Below are positions 27,658 to 36,461 of a stretch of DNA of 64,000 nt, piece by piece (within the stretch, counting starts at the first letter, position 1; each line of letters starts with the position of its first letter). Made by a program: the position numbers and the translations under genes. Origin of the DNA: Streptococcus ruminantium (lineage in GTDB: Bacteria; Bacillota; Bacilli; Lactobacillales; Streptococcaceae); contig NZ_AP018400.1 in NCBI RefSeq assembly GCF_003609975.1, forward strand, positions 221,501-285,500, given 5' to 3'. A model generated the notes under the pieces. The model ran no database searches. It worked only from the letters and a program-made list of their open reading frames with translations, and had not been told where the DNA came from.

Positions 27658-27687
27658 TAAGAGAGTATAACAGAAAAAGTCTGAAAA

Positions 27688-27703
27688 TGTAAGTGTTTTT
27701 CGG
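27688..27703. promoter_or_regulatory. Candidate cre before the formate-channel gene
   Basis: TGTAAGTGTTTTTCGG resembles cre (TGTAANCGNTTTTC) with GT in place of the central CG. It overlaps the probable -35 region. Confidence 0.4.
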
Positions 27704-27892
27704 CAAAAAAACCAAGTAATCGCTACCAATTTGCAGATATTGAGGAAATGTTTACAGAAGTCCAGAAAGTTAGAGTTTTTTTGCCCATATAATATGAAAA
27801 GTATGAACTATCATTTTTAGGGTTCTGCTCTGCTATTTTTCTAGAAACTGTGCTACAATAAAGTTAGAAATAATCGGAAAAGAGGATAGACT

Positions 27893-29413
27893 ATGTCAGA
27901 AGTAATCGCTTTTGGTTATGGACGTAATCGAGCGGAAATGCAGCTCAAACGTCTCAACCGTCACGGGATTATCGCAGGAGCTACTGGTACAGGAAAAACA
28001 GTGACATTGAAAGTTTTGGCAGAACAGCTGAGTGATGCTGGGATTCCCGTATTTTTATCGGATATTAAGGGAGATTTAAATAGTTTAGTGCAGGCTAATA
28101 GGAAGGAAATTGACCCTAGTCGCCTTGAAAAAACTCAGTACCTAGACTACACACCGACAAGTTATCCAGTTGAGTTGTGGGATGTTTTTGGAGAAAATGG
28201 TACACCGGTTCGCATGACTATTTCAGAATTAGGTCCTGTCTTGTTGACCCGTTTGTTGGGATTGAATGATACGCAAGAATCTATTCTTAATATCGTGTTC
28301 AGTGTGGCAGATGAGCGTGGTCTCTTGCTCATTGATTTGATGGACTTGAGGGCTATGCTCAATTTTGTGGCAGAGAATGCAGCAGAGCTGAGTCAGTATT
28401 ATGGCAATATTCCTTCTCGTTCGATCGGTGCTATCTTGCGTAGTCTGGTCGTTCTAGAGCAACAGGGTGGAAAAATTTTCTTTGGCGAGCCTAGCCTAGA
28501 GATTGCAGACCTTATGCGAACAACCACAGATGGGCGAGGTGTGATAAATGTACTTCAAGCGACAGAACTCTTCAATCAACCAACTCTTTATTCCACAGTT
28601 TTGCTCAGTCTTTTATCAGAACTCTATGAGGTCCTCCCTGAAGTGGGCGACCTTGATAAGCCTAAGATGGTCTTTTTCTTTGATGAAGCCCATATACTCT
28701 TTAAAGATGCTCCTAAAGTTTTGCTCGAAAAAATTGAGTTAATTGTCCGCCTGATTCGCTCCAAAGGAGTTGGTATTTTCTTTGTTACACAGAATCCGAC
28801 TGATATTCCAGATAGCGTGGCGTCTCAACTAGGGAATCGTATCCAGCATGGTCTACGAGCCTTTACTCCAAAAGAACTCAAGACGGTTACTACAGTCGCT
28901 GAAACCTTCCGTCAAGAAGGGAGCGAAAACCTAGCCAAGGTTATTCAAGAATTGGAGGTCGGCGAGGCTGTCGTTTCAACCCTTCAAACAGATGGAACAC
29001 CAAGTTTTGCGGATCGGGTCATGATTTACCCACCAAAGAGTCAGCTGGGAACTGTGGAGTCTAGTCTTATCCTTTCAGCTATCAACAGTTCTTCTTTGAT
29101 GGAAAAATACGCTGACGCAGTGAATCGGGAGTCAGCCCATGAGCAGATTTTGGCTATGACGCAGGAAAAAGAAGCCGAACTAATCAAAAAAGCTGAACAG
29201 GCCGAGGCAGAAAAACAAGCTGAAAAAGCTGCAAGAATGGAAGAAAAAGCTCAAAAAGAGACCTCTAAAACTGCTCAGAAAGCTAACCAATCAGTTGGTC
29301 GGAAAACAGATTCCATAATGGATCGCTTTGCTAAAAATTTAATGAGCCAAGTTGGACGAGAAGTTGGACGTGTGGTGACACGAGGCATTATGGGCATGTT
29401 AAAAGGAAAATAA
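27893..29413 (+). CDS. HerA/FtsK-type ATPase, YjgR family (DUF853)
   Basis: A 506-residue cytoplasmic P-loop ATPase: Walker A GATGTGKTVTLK (about 30-41), Walker B MVFFFDEAHILF (about 260-271), then an arginine-finger region FFVTQNPTDIPDSVASQLGNR. The C-terminal tail (about 415-470) is an Ala/Glu/Lys-rich coiled coil. The family is related to HerA hexameric DNA translocases but its role is not established. No NurA-type nuclease is adjacent, so it stands alone. The start follows GAGGATAGACT. Confidence 0.88.
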   Translation: MSEVIAFGYGRNRAEMQLKRLNRHGIIAGATGTGKTVTLKVLAEQLSDAGIPVFLSDIKGDLNSLVQANRKEIDPSRLEKTQYLDYTPTSYPVELWDVFGENGTPVRMTISELGPVLLTRLLGLNDTQESILNIVFSVADERGLLLIDLMDLRAMLNFVAENAAELSQYYGNIPSRSIGAILRSLVVLEQQGGKIFFGEPSLEIADLMRTTTDGRGVINVLQATELFNQPTLYSTVLLSLLSELYEVLPEVGDLDKPKMVFFFDEAHILFKDAPKVLLEKIELIVRLIRSKGVGIFFVTQNPTDIPDSVASQLGNRIQHGLRAFTPKELKTVTTVAETFRQEGSENLAKVIQELEVGEAVVSTLQTDGTPSFADRVMIYPPKSQLGTVESSLILSAINSSSLMEKYADAVNRESAHEQILAMTQEKEAELIKKAEQAEAEKQAEKAARMEEKAQKETSKTAQKANQSVGRKTDSIMDRFAKNLMSQVGREVGRVVTRGIMGMLKGK

Positions 29414-29497
29414 GAAACTCAACGCCCTAGCAACTTGTTTGACTGGACATCAGTTTTCTGGTCTGATAGATCTTTGATTTTCATTGAATATATAGAC

Positions 29498-29527
29498 AAA
29501 CTGAGAACGAAACTCTCAGTTTGTTTT
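29498..29527 (+). terminator. Terminator after the HerA-like gene
   Basis: AAACTGAGA and TCTCAGTTT arms with a short loop are followed by GTTTTC. Confidence 0.75.
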
Positions 29528-29604
29528 CAATCAAAGCTCTTGCCATTTTCATAAAAATTCGATAGGATGAGAAAAAAGAAATCACTAGTTAGCAAGGAGT
29601 TGTC

Positions 29605-30219
29605 ATGACAAAGAGGGTACGGGCATTATTGGAACACTACCACCCCCAGCCTTTGGGAGAAAAATATACTTATGCAGTCTGTCTGCCCTTGGTTTGGACT
29701 GATGGGCAATGGCAGGTTCTTTATGAAATTCGTAGTGAGTTCATTTCCCAGCCAGGTGAAGTTTCTTTCCCTGGAGGAGGAATTGAAAGTGAAGAGACAG
29801 CCGAGATGGCTGCTATTCGTGAGTTAGTAGAGGAGCTTAATATTCATCACAGTCAAGTAGAGTTACTGGGAGAAATTGATTATCTGGTCTTGGCTGGCTC
29901 AACCATTCGTTGTTTTGTGGGGTGTCTACATCTAGATTGGCATACCATCCAGCCCAATGAAGAAGTAGAGCGACTTTTTACGGTTCCTTTGACTGCCCTG
30001 TTAGAGACAGATCCAGTTTACTATCAATTAGACTCAAAAGTTGTTCCTGATTGTAACTTTCCCTTTGAACGCCTGAGGGCTGGGATCGGTTATTCTTTCA
30101 GCCATCATAAGCGTTCTATTCCCTTTTACGAAAATCTTCCGGAGAATATCTGGGGCATGACCGCTCAGTTCACTCATCGCTTCGTTGAAATTCTCAGAAG
30201 TGAAGGACAGAGTGAGTGA
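29605..30219 (+). CDS. Nudix hydrolase, probable CoA pyrophosphatase
   Basis: A 204-residue protein with a full Nudix box G-x5-E-x7-REL-x-EE (GGGIESEETAEMAAIRELVEEL, shown as GGIESEE then TAEMAAI then RELVEEL) and a preceding QPGEVSFPGG. That segment is the signature of the NudL/YeaB CoA pyrophosphatases, which split CoA or acyl-CoA to 3',5'-ADP and phosphopantetheine. The start follows AGCAAGGAGTTGTC. No operon partner is seen. Confidence 0.85.
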   Translation: MTKRVRALLEHYHPQPLGEKYTYAVCLPLVWTDGQWQVLYEIRSEFISQPGEVSFPGGGIESEETAEMAAIRELVEELNIHHSQVELLGEIDYLVLAGSTIRCFVGCLHLDWHTIQPNEEVERLFTVPLTALLETDPVYYQLDSKVVPDCNFPFERLRAGIGYSFSHHKRSIPFYENLPENIWGMTAQFTHRFVEILRSEGQSE

Positions 30220-30550
30220 TTTTTCTTAGATTGGCAGGATGTTTCCTCGTCAAATAAAAAACTAAGTACCTTTTACGTATGAAGATAAGATATTAGATTG
30301 GTGAAACACATGAAATGAGTCTAATCTGAAAATTCTAGATTTAGAGGAACGGATAAAACAAATCGTTTATCATATCAGATTGTGGAATAGTATGGATTAA
30401 TGTACGGATAGCATGAACAACTTGTAAAAGGGGAGATTGGGGCTAAAAAATATATTTAAAAAGCTCTCCTAGAATTCTCACCTTCCTGAACCGTGTAAAG
30501 GCAGGAATTTTAAATTGGTGTAGAAGAATTATGTCAAGCCCCGTCTAAAA
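30220..30550. other. Intergenic region left of the IS3 copy
   Basis: About 330 bp of AT-rich sequence with no supported ORF. The right end (from about 30536) shows partial similarity to the sequence flanking the other IS end (CCCC ... TAAAATA before GACAGT), so the element or its target may extend beyond the called boundary. Confidence 0.5.
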
Positions 30551-30571
30551 TAGACAGTGTAAAAAAGAATA

Positions 30572-31455
30572 TTAGTTAGTAAGGTATGACTCCCTGAATT
30601 CCATAGGGGTCATACCTTTTAATATTTCTTGTGGTCTATCATAGTTATACCAGTCCATGTATTCTTTAATTTGTTGGCTGAGTTCATCTCTGTTATTAGG
30701 AGGAAAGAGTCGTAAGGACTCACTCTTGAGATGGGAAAAGAAATTTTCACAAGAAGCATTGTCATAACAATTCCCTTTTCCAGAATGGGAAATCGTAACA
30801 CCATACTGATCTAGTTTTCTGAGATAAAGTTGGTTGGTGTACTGAAAACCTTGATCAGAATGCAAGACACAAATGTGTGTGGCATCCCAATTTTCATTGA
30901 AGACGAGGTCTAAATTTTCAAAAACGAGCTGATTATCGTTATAATCTGAAAGAGTATATGCTAGAATAGAGTTGTCATAACAATCTTTTATGACGCTAAG
31001 GAACATCCTTCCCTGTTTGTGGTAAACATAACTGACATCCGTTGTTAGTTTCTGGAGAGGACGTTCTGCTTTAAAGTTTCGAGCAAGCACGTTGTAGTGG
31101 ACGTGTCTTGCCTTTTCATTTATCTCACGCTGTGTGCAAGAATGATAGCGTTTCTTTCGAATTGGCGACTTCAAACCCAGAATACGCATATAGCGTAGGA
31201 CAGTTTTAGGATGACAGAAAATATCGTATTTTCTTCTCAGTTGATAACAAATGAAACGATAACCTTTCTGAGTCTCATTAAAAACAGCTGTAATGCCCTG
31301 TGCTAGGTCAGGGTTAAACCGCTTGTGTTCAGGTTTTCCATTGCTTAACCAGAGGTAGTATGATGACCTAGGGAAACCCAAATAGGCACATAAACGGGAG
31401 ATGGAATAACGTTTTTCAATTGTTCAACGACTTGATAAAGGTGGACTCTTCTCAC
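30572..31455 (-). pseudogene. IS3-family transposase OrfB (DDE integrase), frameshifted
   Basis: The catalytic rve core is intact: LTTDVSYVY (Asp), LHSDQGFQYT (Asp) and ASCENFFSHLKSE (Glu). The open frame from 31381 has only a TTG start. Upstream, codons in another frame read YQVVEQLK and then join, after one missing base, to RYSISRLCAYLGFPRSSYY. The join falls in a run of five A (31412-31416 on the minus strand) where six would restore the frame. The original start was probably the GTG at 31455, overlapping the OrfA stop. With one added base the gene is exactly 295 codons. Confidence 0.8.
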
Positions 31456-31772
31456 TTTCTGAGGAGAGTCCTTAAAGTTTTTAAAATGTCATTCTCCATA
31501 CGAAGAAAGGCATTCTGTTCCTCTATTGTCATTTCATCAAGATTGGTTGATTTTGGGCGACCAGTTGATTTAGCACCTCTTAAATCTTGGTGGAGCAATT
31601 GTGGATTTTCGCGATATTTTCTAGTCCATGTGAGGACTTGATTGTTTGATTTCAAGCCATACTTTTTTACAATTGAGTCCATACCACCACTTTTCCCACT
31701 AAGATAGTCCTCGACTACTTGTATTTTGAATTCAGGTGGATACTTTGTAAATTTACTTCCTTTTTTAGCCAT
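31452..31772 (-). CDS. IS3-family transposase OrfA
   Basis: A 106-residue helix-turn-helix protein: YPPEFKIQVVEDYLSGKSG, IVKKYGLKSNNQVLTWTRKY and the leucine-zipper-like EEQNAFLRMENDILKTL. It binds the IS ends and normally works with OrfB. The ribosome site AAGGAGG can pair with sequence beyond the IS end (see findings). Its stop codon overlaps the original OrfB start (GTGA). Confidence 0.9.
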   Translation of the reverse strand: MAKKGSKFTKYPPEFKIQVVEDYLSGKSGGMDSIVKKYGLKSNNQVLTWTRKYRENPQLLHQDLRGAKSTGRPKSTNLDEMTIEEQNAFLRMENDILKTLRTLLRK

Positions 31773-31860
31773 GAGAAAAGAACCTCCTTATAAGAACAGT
31801 ATAGTACTTTTTATACTGTCCATTATAAGGGGTTCTTTTCAATCAATTGCTCATCTTTTT

Positions 31861-32268
31861 CTACTCTTTTGTTAAAGTTACAGTATCCCCTGTATCTCCT
31901 GCTAAATCAGGTATTGTTACAGAATCTCCTGAAACTGAATATTTCAGTTCAGTACCATTGCTATCACTGATAATCTGTTTGTCCGTATCAATAGTTACTT
32001 TCTCTGAATAGAGGTACTTCACATTATTTCCTCTCTCTGAAAGGAGATTGATATTAAGTATGTTTTCATCACTACTTACTTTTAGTTCGTAATGCAAAGT
32101 TAATTCTTCGTCTTCGAATCCCATTTCAGAACCATCAATACCGCTTTTTTCGTATGAATATGTTCCTGATAGCTGACTATCATTAGCATTCGATTGATTA
32201 CCACAAGCACAAAGGACAATTGTTAGTGTTAGAGTTAGTAGGGTCAAAATTAGTTTCTTTATATTCAT
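31861..32268 (-). CDS. Small lipoprotein of unknown function
   Basis: A 135-residue protein with a lipoprotein signal (hydrophobic 5-19, lipobox LCAC, lipidated Cys22). The mature part is short strands with many Asp, Ser and Thr, including SGTYSYEKSGIDGSEMGFED and a C-terminal VTIPDLAGDTGDTVTLTKE. I do not recognise a family. Third gene of a minus-strand operon, 16 bp after the previous lipoprotein. Probably anchored outside the membrane. Confidence 0.8.
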   Translation of the reverse strand: MNIKKLILTLLTLTLTIVLCACGNQSNANDSQLSGTYSYEKSGIDGSEMGFEDEELTLHYELKVSSDENILNINLLSERGNNVKYLYSEKVTIDTDKQIISDSNGTELKYSVSGDSVTIPDLAGDTGDTVTLTKE

Positions 32269-32284
32269 TAGTCTGCTCTTTCTT

Positions 32285-33124
32285 TTAATTGTTTGAAATT
32301 ATATTTTCCAGCTCAGAATCATTTGGAGCCGTAGATGGGTAAGTTTCAAATACTAGCTTGGGTACGATGTAGATATTCGTAAGGCTAGATAATACTATTT
32401 GTTCTGAAACAATCTCTTCTCCCATTACTTGGTCTTTAGTAATGTCCCATAAGGAATTTCCGTAATTGGTTGATAGTAAGTAGTATTTAGAATCTAACTC
32501 ACTATTTTGAAATTTTTTAGCATAATCAGTTTGACGATTTGCAAGAGCGGATGGAAGAATTTCGAGTTGAATAGACTCCCCAGCTGGTAAATCACTAGCA
32601 AGAGCAATCCGAGCGATTTTTACCCTCTCAGAACGTCCTGACAAAGTTGTGTAGCCATATAGAGTGAAATATGTCCCGTACAAGTTGTTATTGTTTGAAT
32701 TGGTTGTTGTTCCAATCAGTGTTTCATCATAGTTGTTAGTAACAGTAACTTTCAATCTTCTAGTTGCTTCATCATAACCGTCAATCGTGACATTTAGCTT
32801 TGTCAATTCAGAAGGTAGGTAGTCATTAGTAACATTTAGACTAGCCTGTCCATTGAAGATGTTGGTTTGATTCTCATTCCATGCTTTTTGACTACGTTCT
32901 TCAATCTCATTATGATAGTTTGAACCATCAGTCTCAGCTACTTCTTCATAAAACTCCTTCAACCACTTATTTCTTTGTTCCTCGGAGATTGCATCCTTTG
33001 AAGAAGATGAGGCTTCAACAATCTTTTCAGAGGATTTTGTGGTACTTTCATTACTCTGACAAGCAAATAAGAGTACTGTAGATACCAATAGTGTAAAGCT
33101 TGCTAAAATTTTCTTTTTGTTCAT
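32285..33124 (-). CDS. Lipoprotein with DUF5067-like domain
   Basis: A 279-residue protein: signal peptide with lipobox LFAC (Cys22), a Ser/Lys/Glu linker to about 60, then an Ig-like beta domain, e.g. LNVTIDGYDEATRRLKVTVTNN and YGTYFTLYGYTT, that resembles DUF5067. Function unknown. It sits 15 bp after a membrane-protein gene and is followed by a second lipoprotein. Confidence 0.78.
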   Translation of the reverse strand: MNKKKILASFTLLVSTVLLFACQSNESTTKSSEKIVEASSSSKDAISEEQRNKWLKEFYEEVAETDGSNYHNEIEERSQKAWNENQTNIFNGQASLNVTNDYLPSELTKLNVTIDGYDEATRRLKVTVTNNYDETLIGTTTNSNNNNLYGTYFTLYGYTTLSGRSERVKIARIALASDLPAGESIQLEILPSALANRQTDYAKKFQNSELDSKYYLLSTNYGNSLWDITKDQVMGEEIVSEQIVLSSLTNIYIVPKLVFETYPSTAPNDSELENIISNN

Positions 33125-33139
33125 AGTGTGTCTCCTTTT

Positions 33140-34099
33140 TTATAGCCAACGGTTTTTCCTAGCAATATCATCATTAAATCGTTTTAACTCTTCAGCGACT
33201 TTATTTTGAGTCTCAATATTGTCTCTAGCGTTACGTTGCTCTTGTGCGTGTTGTTCTGCACGTTGTCTAGCCAGACGAGCTTCCGATTCTCTTGTCTCTT
33301 TTATGACAGCTTTCGATGCCTGCTCAACCCTTCTAGTTGATACTTCTATATCCCAAAGATTCAAAGCTTTTCCGATGGTCTTCGCTTGCCCATATTCTAA
33401 TTTTTGTATGAGGAAATTTATGACTTCATCATTAGTCCAATACTGATTGGGAATGGAAATGGTATTCATAATATTCATCATTTCATTTTGATGGTTCAGT
33501 AGTTGAGCTTCAGTGGATTTCAAGATATTTTTCAGATTATCTACCGCTAATTGTTGTTTTCTACGCTTTCCAGGGACGAGAGCGTTTTTCTTTCGATTCT
33601 CTGGAATAACAACATTTTCATAGTAGATTTTATTTTTTTGAACCTGTCTGATACTATATAAAACCCAGACAATCAAAAGCCCAACCACAATCGGAACAGG
33701 AATTGAAGGTGGATAATAGATAAAGTCTTCAACCGCTTTTATTGGGATGTAGAAGAATGTATCCTCAAACTCAAAATCTTGGAAAAGTATAAAAGTTCGA
33801 ATAAGTGTTTCTACAATGACACCAATAATGGTACCCCCAGCTAAGGCTAATAATACAACTATAAGAAAGATTATAAACGCAATCAGGGACGGTAGATGAA
33901 TCAGATTGAAAATAGTAAATCCTCTTGTGCGAATATCCCATTTAAAATCTTCTAAGAATACTTTTTCATCTGAAATACCATTTAGAGTAACCTCAGCTTG
34001 AAAAATTTCTCTTTCAAGTTCTTTTATTCTATTTTGTGTTGAGGGGATTAGATTATTTTTTAATATTAAGTACCTTCTTAATGAATTAGCAATATCCAT
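33140..34099 (-). CDS. Membrane protein with coiled-coil ends, unknown function
   Basis: A 319-residue protein. An N-terminal helical stretch (1-45) is followed by a long hydrophobic region (about 66-102) and a second one (135-152). A long charged helical tail (about 180-319) is rich in Glu, Arg and Gln (RESEARLARQRAEQHAQEQR). No enzyme motif was seen. It heads the three-gene operon with two lipoproteins. The arrangement suggests an envelope complex; no specific role can be given. Confidence 0.75.
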   Translation of the reverse strand: MDIANSLRRYLILKNNLIPSTQNRIKELEREIFQAEVTLNGISDEKVFLEDFKWDIRTRGFTIFNLIHLPSLIAFIIFLIVVLLALAGGTIIGVIVETLIRTFILFQDFEFEDTFFYIPIKAVEDFIYYPPSIPVPIVVGLLIVWVLYSIRQVQKNKIYYENVVIPENRKKNALVPGKRRKQQLAVDNLKNILKSTEAQLLNHQNEMMNIMNTISIPNQYWTNDEVINFLIQKLEYGQAKTIGKALNLWDIEVSTRRVEQASKAVIKETRESEARLARQRAEQHAQEQRNARDNIETQNKVAEELKRFNDDIARKNRWL

Positions 34100-34223
34100 C
34101 TGGACTCCTATATTATAATTTTTATTACATTATAACGTAATAATACATAGTTTGTAATGCAAAACGCAATGCATATTTAATGTACAAAATGCTATATCCT
34201 AAAAACAAAAGAGGAGAAAAGAT

Positions 34224-34394
34224 ATGGCATTTCAATTAAAATCAAATCGCAAGGAAACAGAAAATAAAACAATTCGTTTTCCAGTACCACTTATTGAAGA
34301 AATAGAAAAACAATTCAAAATAAGGATGTAACTTTTCGAGTTCGTGATTCAAGCATGTGTATATGCATTGAGGGATATGGAAGATAAGAAATAG
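34224..34394 (+). pseudogene. Broken small phage-type (YlcI/YnfO-like) DNA-binding protein gene
   Basis: A GAGGAGAAAAGAT ribosome site precedes MAFQLKSNRKETENKTIRFP. The frame then breaks in an A-run and resumes as KTIQNKDVTF, breaks again, and ends FVIQACVYALRDMEDKK-stop. At least two small indels, in A- and T-runs, are needed to restore a continuous chain of about 57 residues resembling small phage/ICE repressor-like proteins. The family is recalled from the KTIRFP ... FVIQAC ... MEDK pattern. Confidence 0.65.
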
Positions 34395-34523
34395 TCTAGA
34401 ACAAGAACTTACTTTTTTTAGAAGTATAATATTTAGTAACAAGTAAGAAATGAGGGAAAAATATTGGTCGAATGATATATCTCGGAATTATTACCAGCCA
34501 AGTATATAAAACGTCATCAATTG

Positions 34524-35582
34524 ATGCTTTATTTGTATGATATTTTAGTTGATATATTGGTTAAGGCTGATAAATATAAATTGTCAAGCCTATCTTTTAA
34601 ATTTACTAATGAGGTAGATGAGCAACTTGAACTTTTTGATGAGTTAGAAAGACGAAAGGATAGAGATATTTCTGAAAAAGTCTTTATCCCTCATATATTC
34701 TTTTCAATTCTACGAGACTTAAATTACTATCTTTTTGAATCACTGAGCTGTATAGAGAGGGGAAAGGTAACAGTTGCTTTTTCACTTGCTAGGAAACCTT
34801 TACAGGATAATTTGTTCTATTTAAGTTGGATACTAGTTCAACCACATGAATTTTTAGGAAAAATGCAATATGGAAGCCCTAAAGAATATGATGTTAGTGA
34901 TTTAAAAGGAAAGAAAGATTTTGTTATTGATTTATTCTCAAAAGCGAAGGTATTAGTTCAATCTAAAAATAGTTCACTGGATTTTAGTCAAGAATTACTT
35001 GATCCAGAATTGTTGTATGATGTAATATACAATAGAAAGGCTGAAAATAGTTTGACTAGTGCATTTGATAAATCAATTCATTTGGTGACCAGAAATAAAA
35101 ATTATCCCACTGAGAAGCAAAATCTTAATTTTATATTTGCAGATGATGAAATTTGGGATGAATTCTGGAATTTGTACTACAAAAAAATCCCATATATTCT
35201 ACTATATTTGGTGGAGGCTATTGTTGCTATTTTTGAAAAATATGTAGATATAGATGAGGAAACATCAGAGTTTAACCGATATATCAGAAATTTAAAGATA
35301 ATATTAGCATTATCAGAGGATGATAATAAAGAATTAGAGAGCATTTTTGATTTAATATTTAGCAGTGACCATCTTAGTATGAACTGTGATGAGTGTGGCA
35401 ATCAATTTGAATTCAATATAGCTTTAGTGAATGAAATAAGAGAAGATTATCTTTATACTTGTCAGAAATGTGGGTTTGTAGAACGATTAGGACAATATTT
35501 TGTGAGTGACGAATTGCTAAGTAATCGTAGAAAAATTATGATTGATAATTCAGATGCTAAGAATTGGAAATTAGTTAAGTAA
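34524..35582 (+). CDS. Unrecognised protein with C-terminal zinc ribbon
   Basis: A 352-residue AT-rich gene. The body is mostly helical and acidic with no recognised motif (FIPHIFFSILRDLNYYLFESL, FSLARKPLQDNLFYLSWIL). The end has two CxxC pairs, CDEC and CQKC (about residues 288 and 313), a zinc-ribbon layout. No ribosome site precedes the start. The same frame continues upstream as ISELLPAKYIKRHQ before a stop, and another frame offers MREKYWSND from 34450, so the true N-terminus may be lost to a one-base frameshift near 34480. A defence or stress role is possible but unsupported. Confidence 0.7.
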   Translation: MLYLYDILVDILVKADKYKLSSLSFKFTNEVDEQLELFDELERRKDRDISEKVFIPHIFFSILRDLNYYLFESLSCIERGKVTVAFSLARKPLQDNLFYLSWILVQPHEFLGKMQYGSPKEYDVSDLKGKKDFVIDLFSKAKVLVQSKNSSLDFSQELLDPELLYDVIYNRKAENSLTSAFDKSIHLVTRNKNYPTEKQNLNFIFADDEIWDEFWNLYYKKIPYILLYLVEAIVAIFEKYVDIDEETSEFNRYIRNLKIILALSEDDNKELESIFDLIFSSDHLSMNCDECGNQFEFNIALVNEIREDYLYTCQKCGFVERLGQYFVSDELLSNRRKIMIDNSDAKNWKLVK

Positions 35583-35599
35583 AAGAAGGAGGATTATTT

Positions 35600-36151
35600 A
35601 TGGTTAAAGGAATACTTATCAAAGTTCCAGAACTTTTTACGGATGATGAACAACTAGAAATTCAGGAAAAGTTTAAAAGTAAGAATATAGAGGTAATTTT
35701 TTTTGATAAGAGTCAAATTCAAGCTTCGTTTGATTCTTTTATTGAATTAATATTAAGTAGAGAGTTTGTAGAAATGCTTGTTTTAGGGCTAACTGTGGAC
35801 ATATTAAAGGAACTAGTTTTTAAGATTGTTGGCTCAATTAAAAAGAAAAAAGTAGTAATTATTGATTCTAATCAACAAGAAAACCTGCTAAACTATAAAA
35901 TCTACAACTGAAAAGGGACAATATATTTAGAAATTCCAAATGATATTTCTGAAAGGTTATCAAAAGTCAATAGAAAAAATAGTTGATGCTAAAAGAATAC
36001 TTGATAATAGTAGTGAAAGGTATTAATGATTTGTATATTGTAGAAGATAAGGTTGGAAATTTATCAATAATGACATTGAACGAGTATATTATTTATCGTA
36101 AGAATAAGAATAAAAGAACACCTCATACGAAGTGTTCCTTTCATTATCTGC
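35600..36151 (+). pseudogene. Decaying gene downstream of the zinc-ribbon gene
   Basis: A strong AAGAAGGAGG site precedes a 103-residue frame (MVKGILIKVPELFTDDEQLE ..., ending LLNYKIYN at 35911). After the TGA the same frame continues as KGTIYLEIPNDISERLSK, another frame continues KSIEKIVDAKRILDNSSERY, and a further stretch reads INDLYIVEDKVGNLSIMTLNEY. One nonsense change and one or more frameshifts would rebuild a protein of about 180 residues. It has a hydrophobic central helix (about 50-75). Family unknown. It is 17 bp after the zinc-ribbon gene, probably one operon. Confidence 0.6.
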
Positions 36152-36296
36152 ATGTTCTACTTAAATTTTATTATCTAAAAAGTGTAGAGAAAAATGTAGA
36201 GATTCGATTGATTTGTACTGCAATCTACTGAAATTCAGAATTTCAAGAATCGCATAAAATCAAGGTTTCTACCGTCTATTGACGTGTAGTGAAAAC

Positions 36297-36446
36297 CTAC
36301 TTCACTTCAGTAAAAATCACGTGCTTACGCAATTTTGGTGAGTATTTTTTCAATTGAAGACGGTCTGGAGTGTTGCGTTTGTTTTTTGAAGTAAGGTACA
36401 AGCGTTCACCAGATTCTTTGTGTTCAAGTGTAATGTTTACGCGCAT
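36297..36446 (-). CDS. rpmG: 50S ribosomal protein L33, cysteine-free form
   Basis: A 49-residue protein beginning [20 protein letters not shown] and ending [11 protein letters not shown]. It has no cysteines, so it is the zinc-independent (C-minus) form of L33. It lies 15 bp after rpmF on the same strand, with GGGAGATACC as ribosome site, and is co-transcribed with it. Confidence 0.95.
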   Translation of the reverse strand: MRVNITLEHKESGERLYLTSKNKRNTPDRLQLKKYSPKLRKHVIFTEVK

Positions 36447-36461
36447 GGTATCTCCCTTCTA

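Larger units (their letters stand above)
30551..31822 (-). mobile_element. IS3-family insertion sequence (IS150-like), about 1.27 kb
   Basis: OrfA and OrfB of an IS3-family transposase lie between imperfect terminal inverted repeats: TAGACAGTGTAAAAAAG at the left and, on the minus strand, TGGACAGTATAAAAAGT at the right. The left end starts TA rather than the usual TG. I saw no clear 3-bp target duplication. OrfB is frameshifted, so the copy is probably unable to move on its own. Confidence 0.82.
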
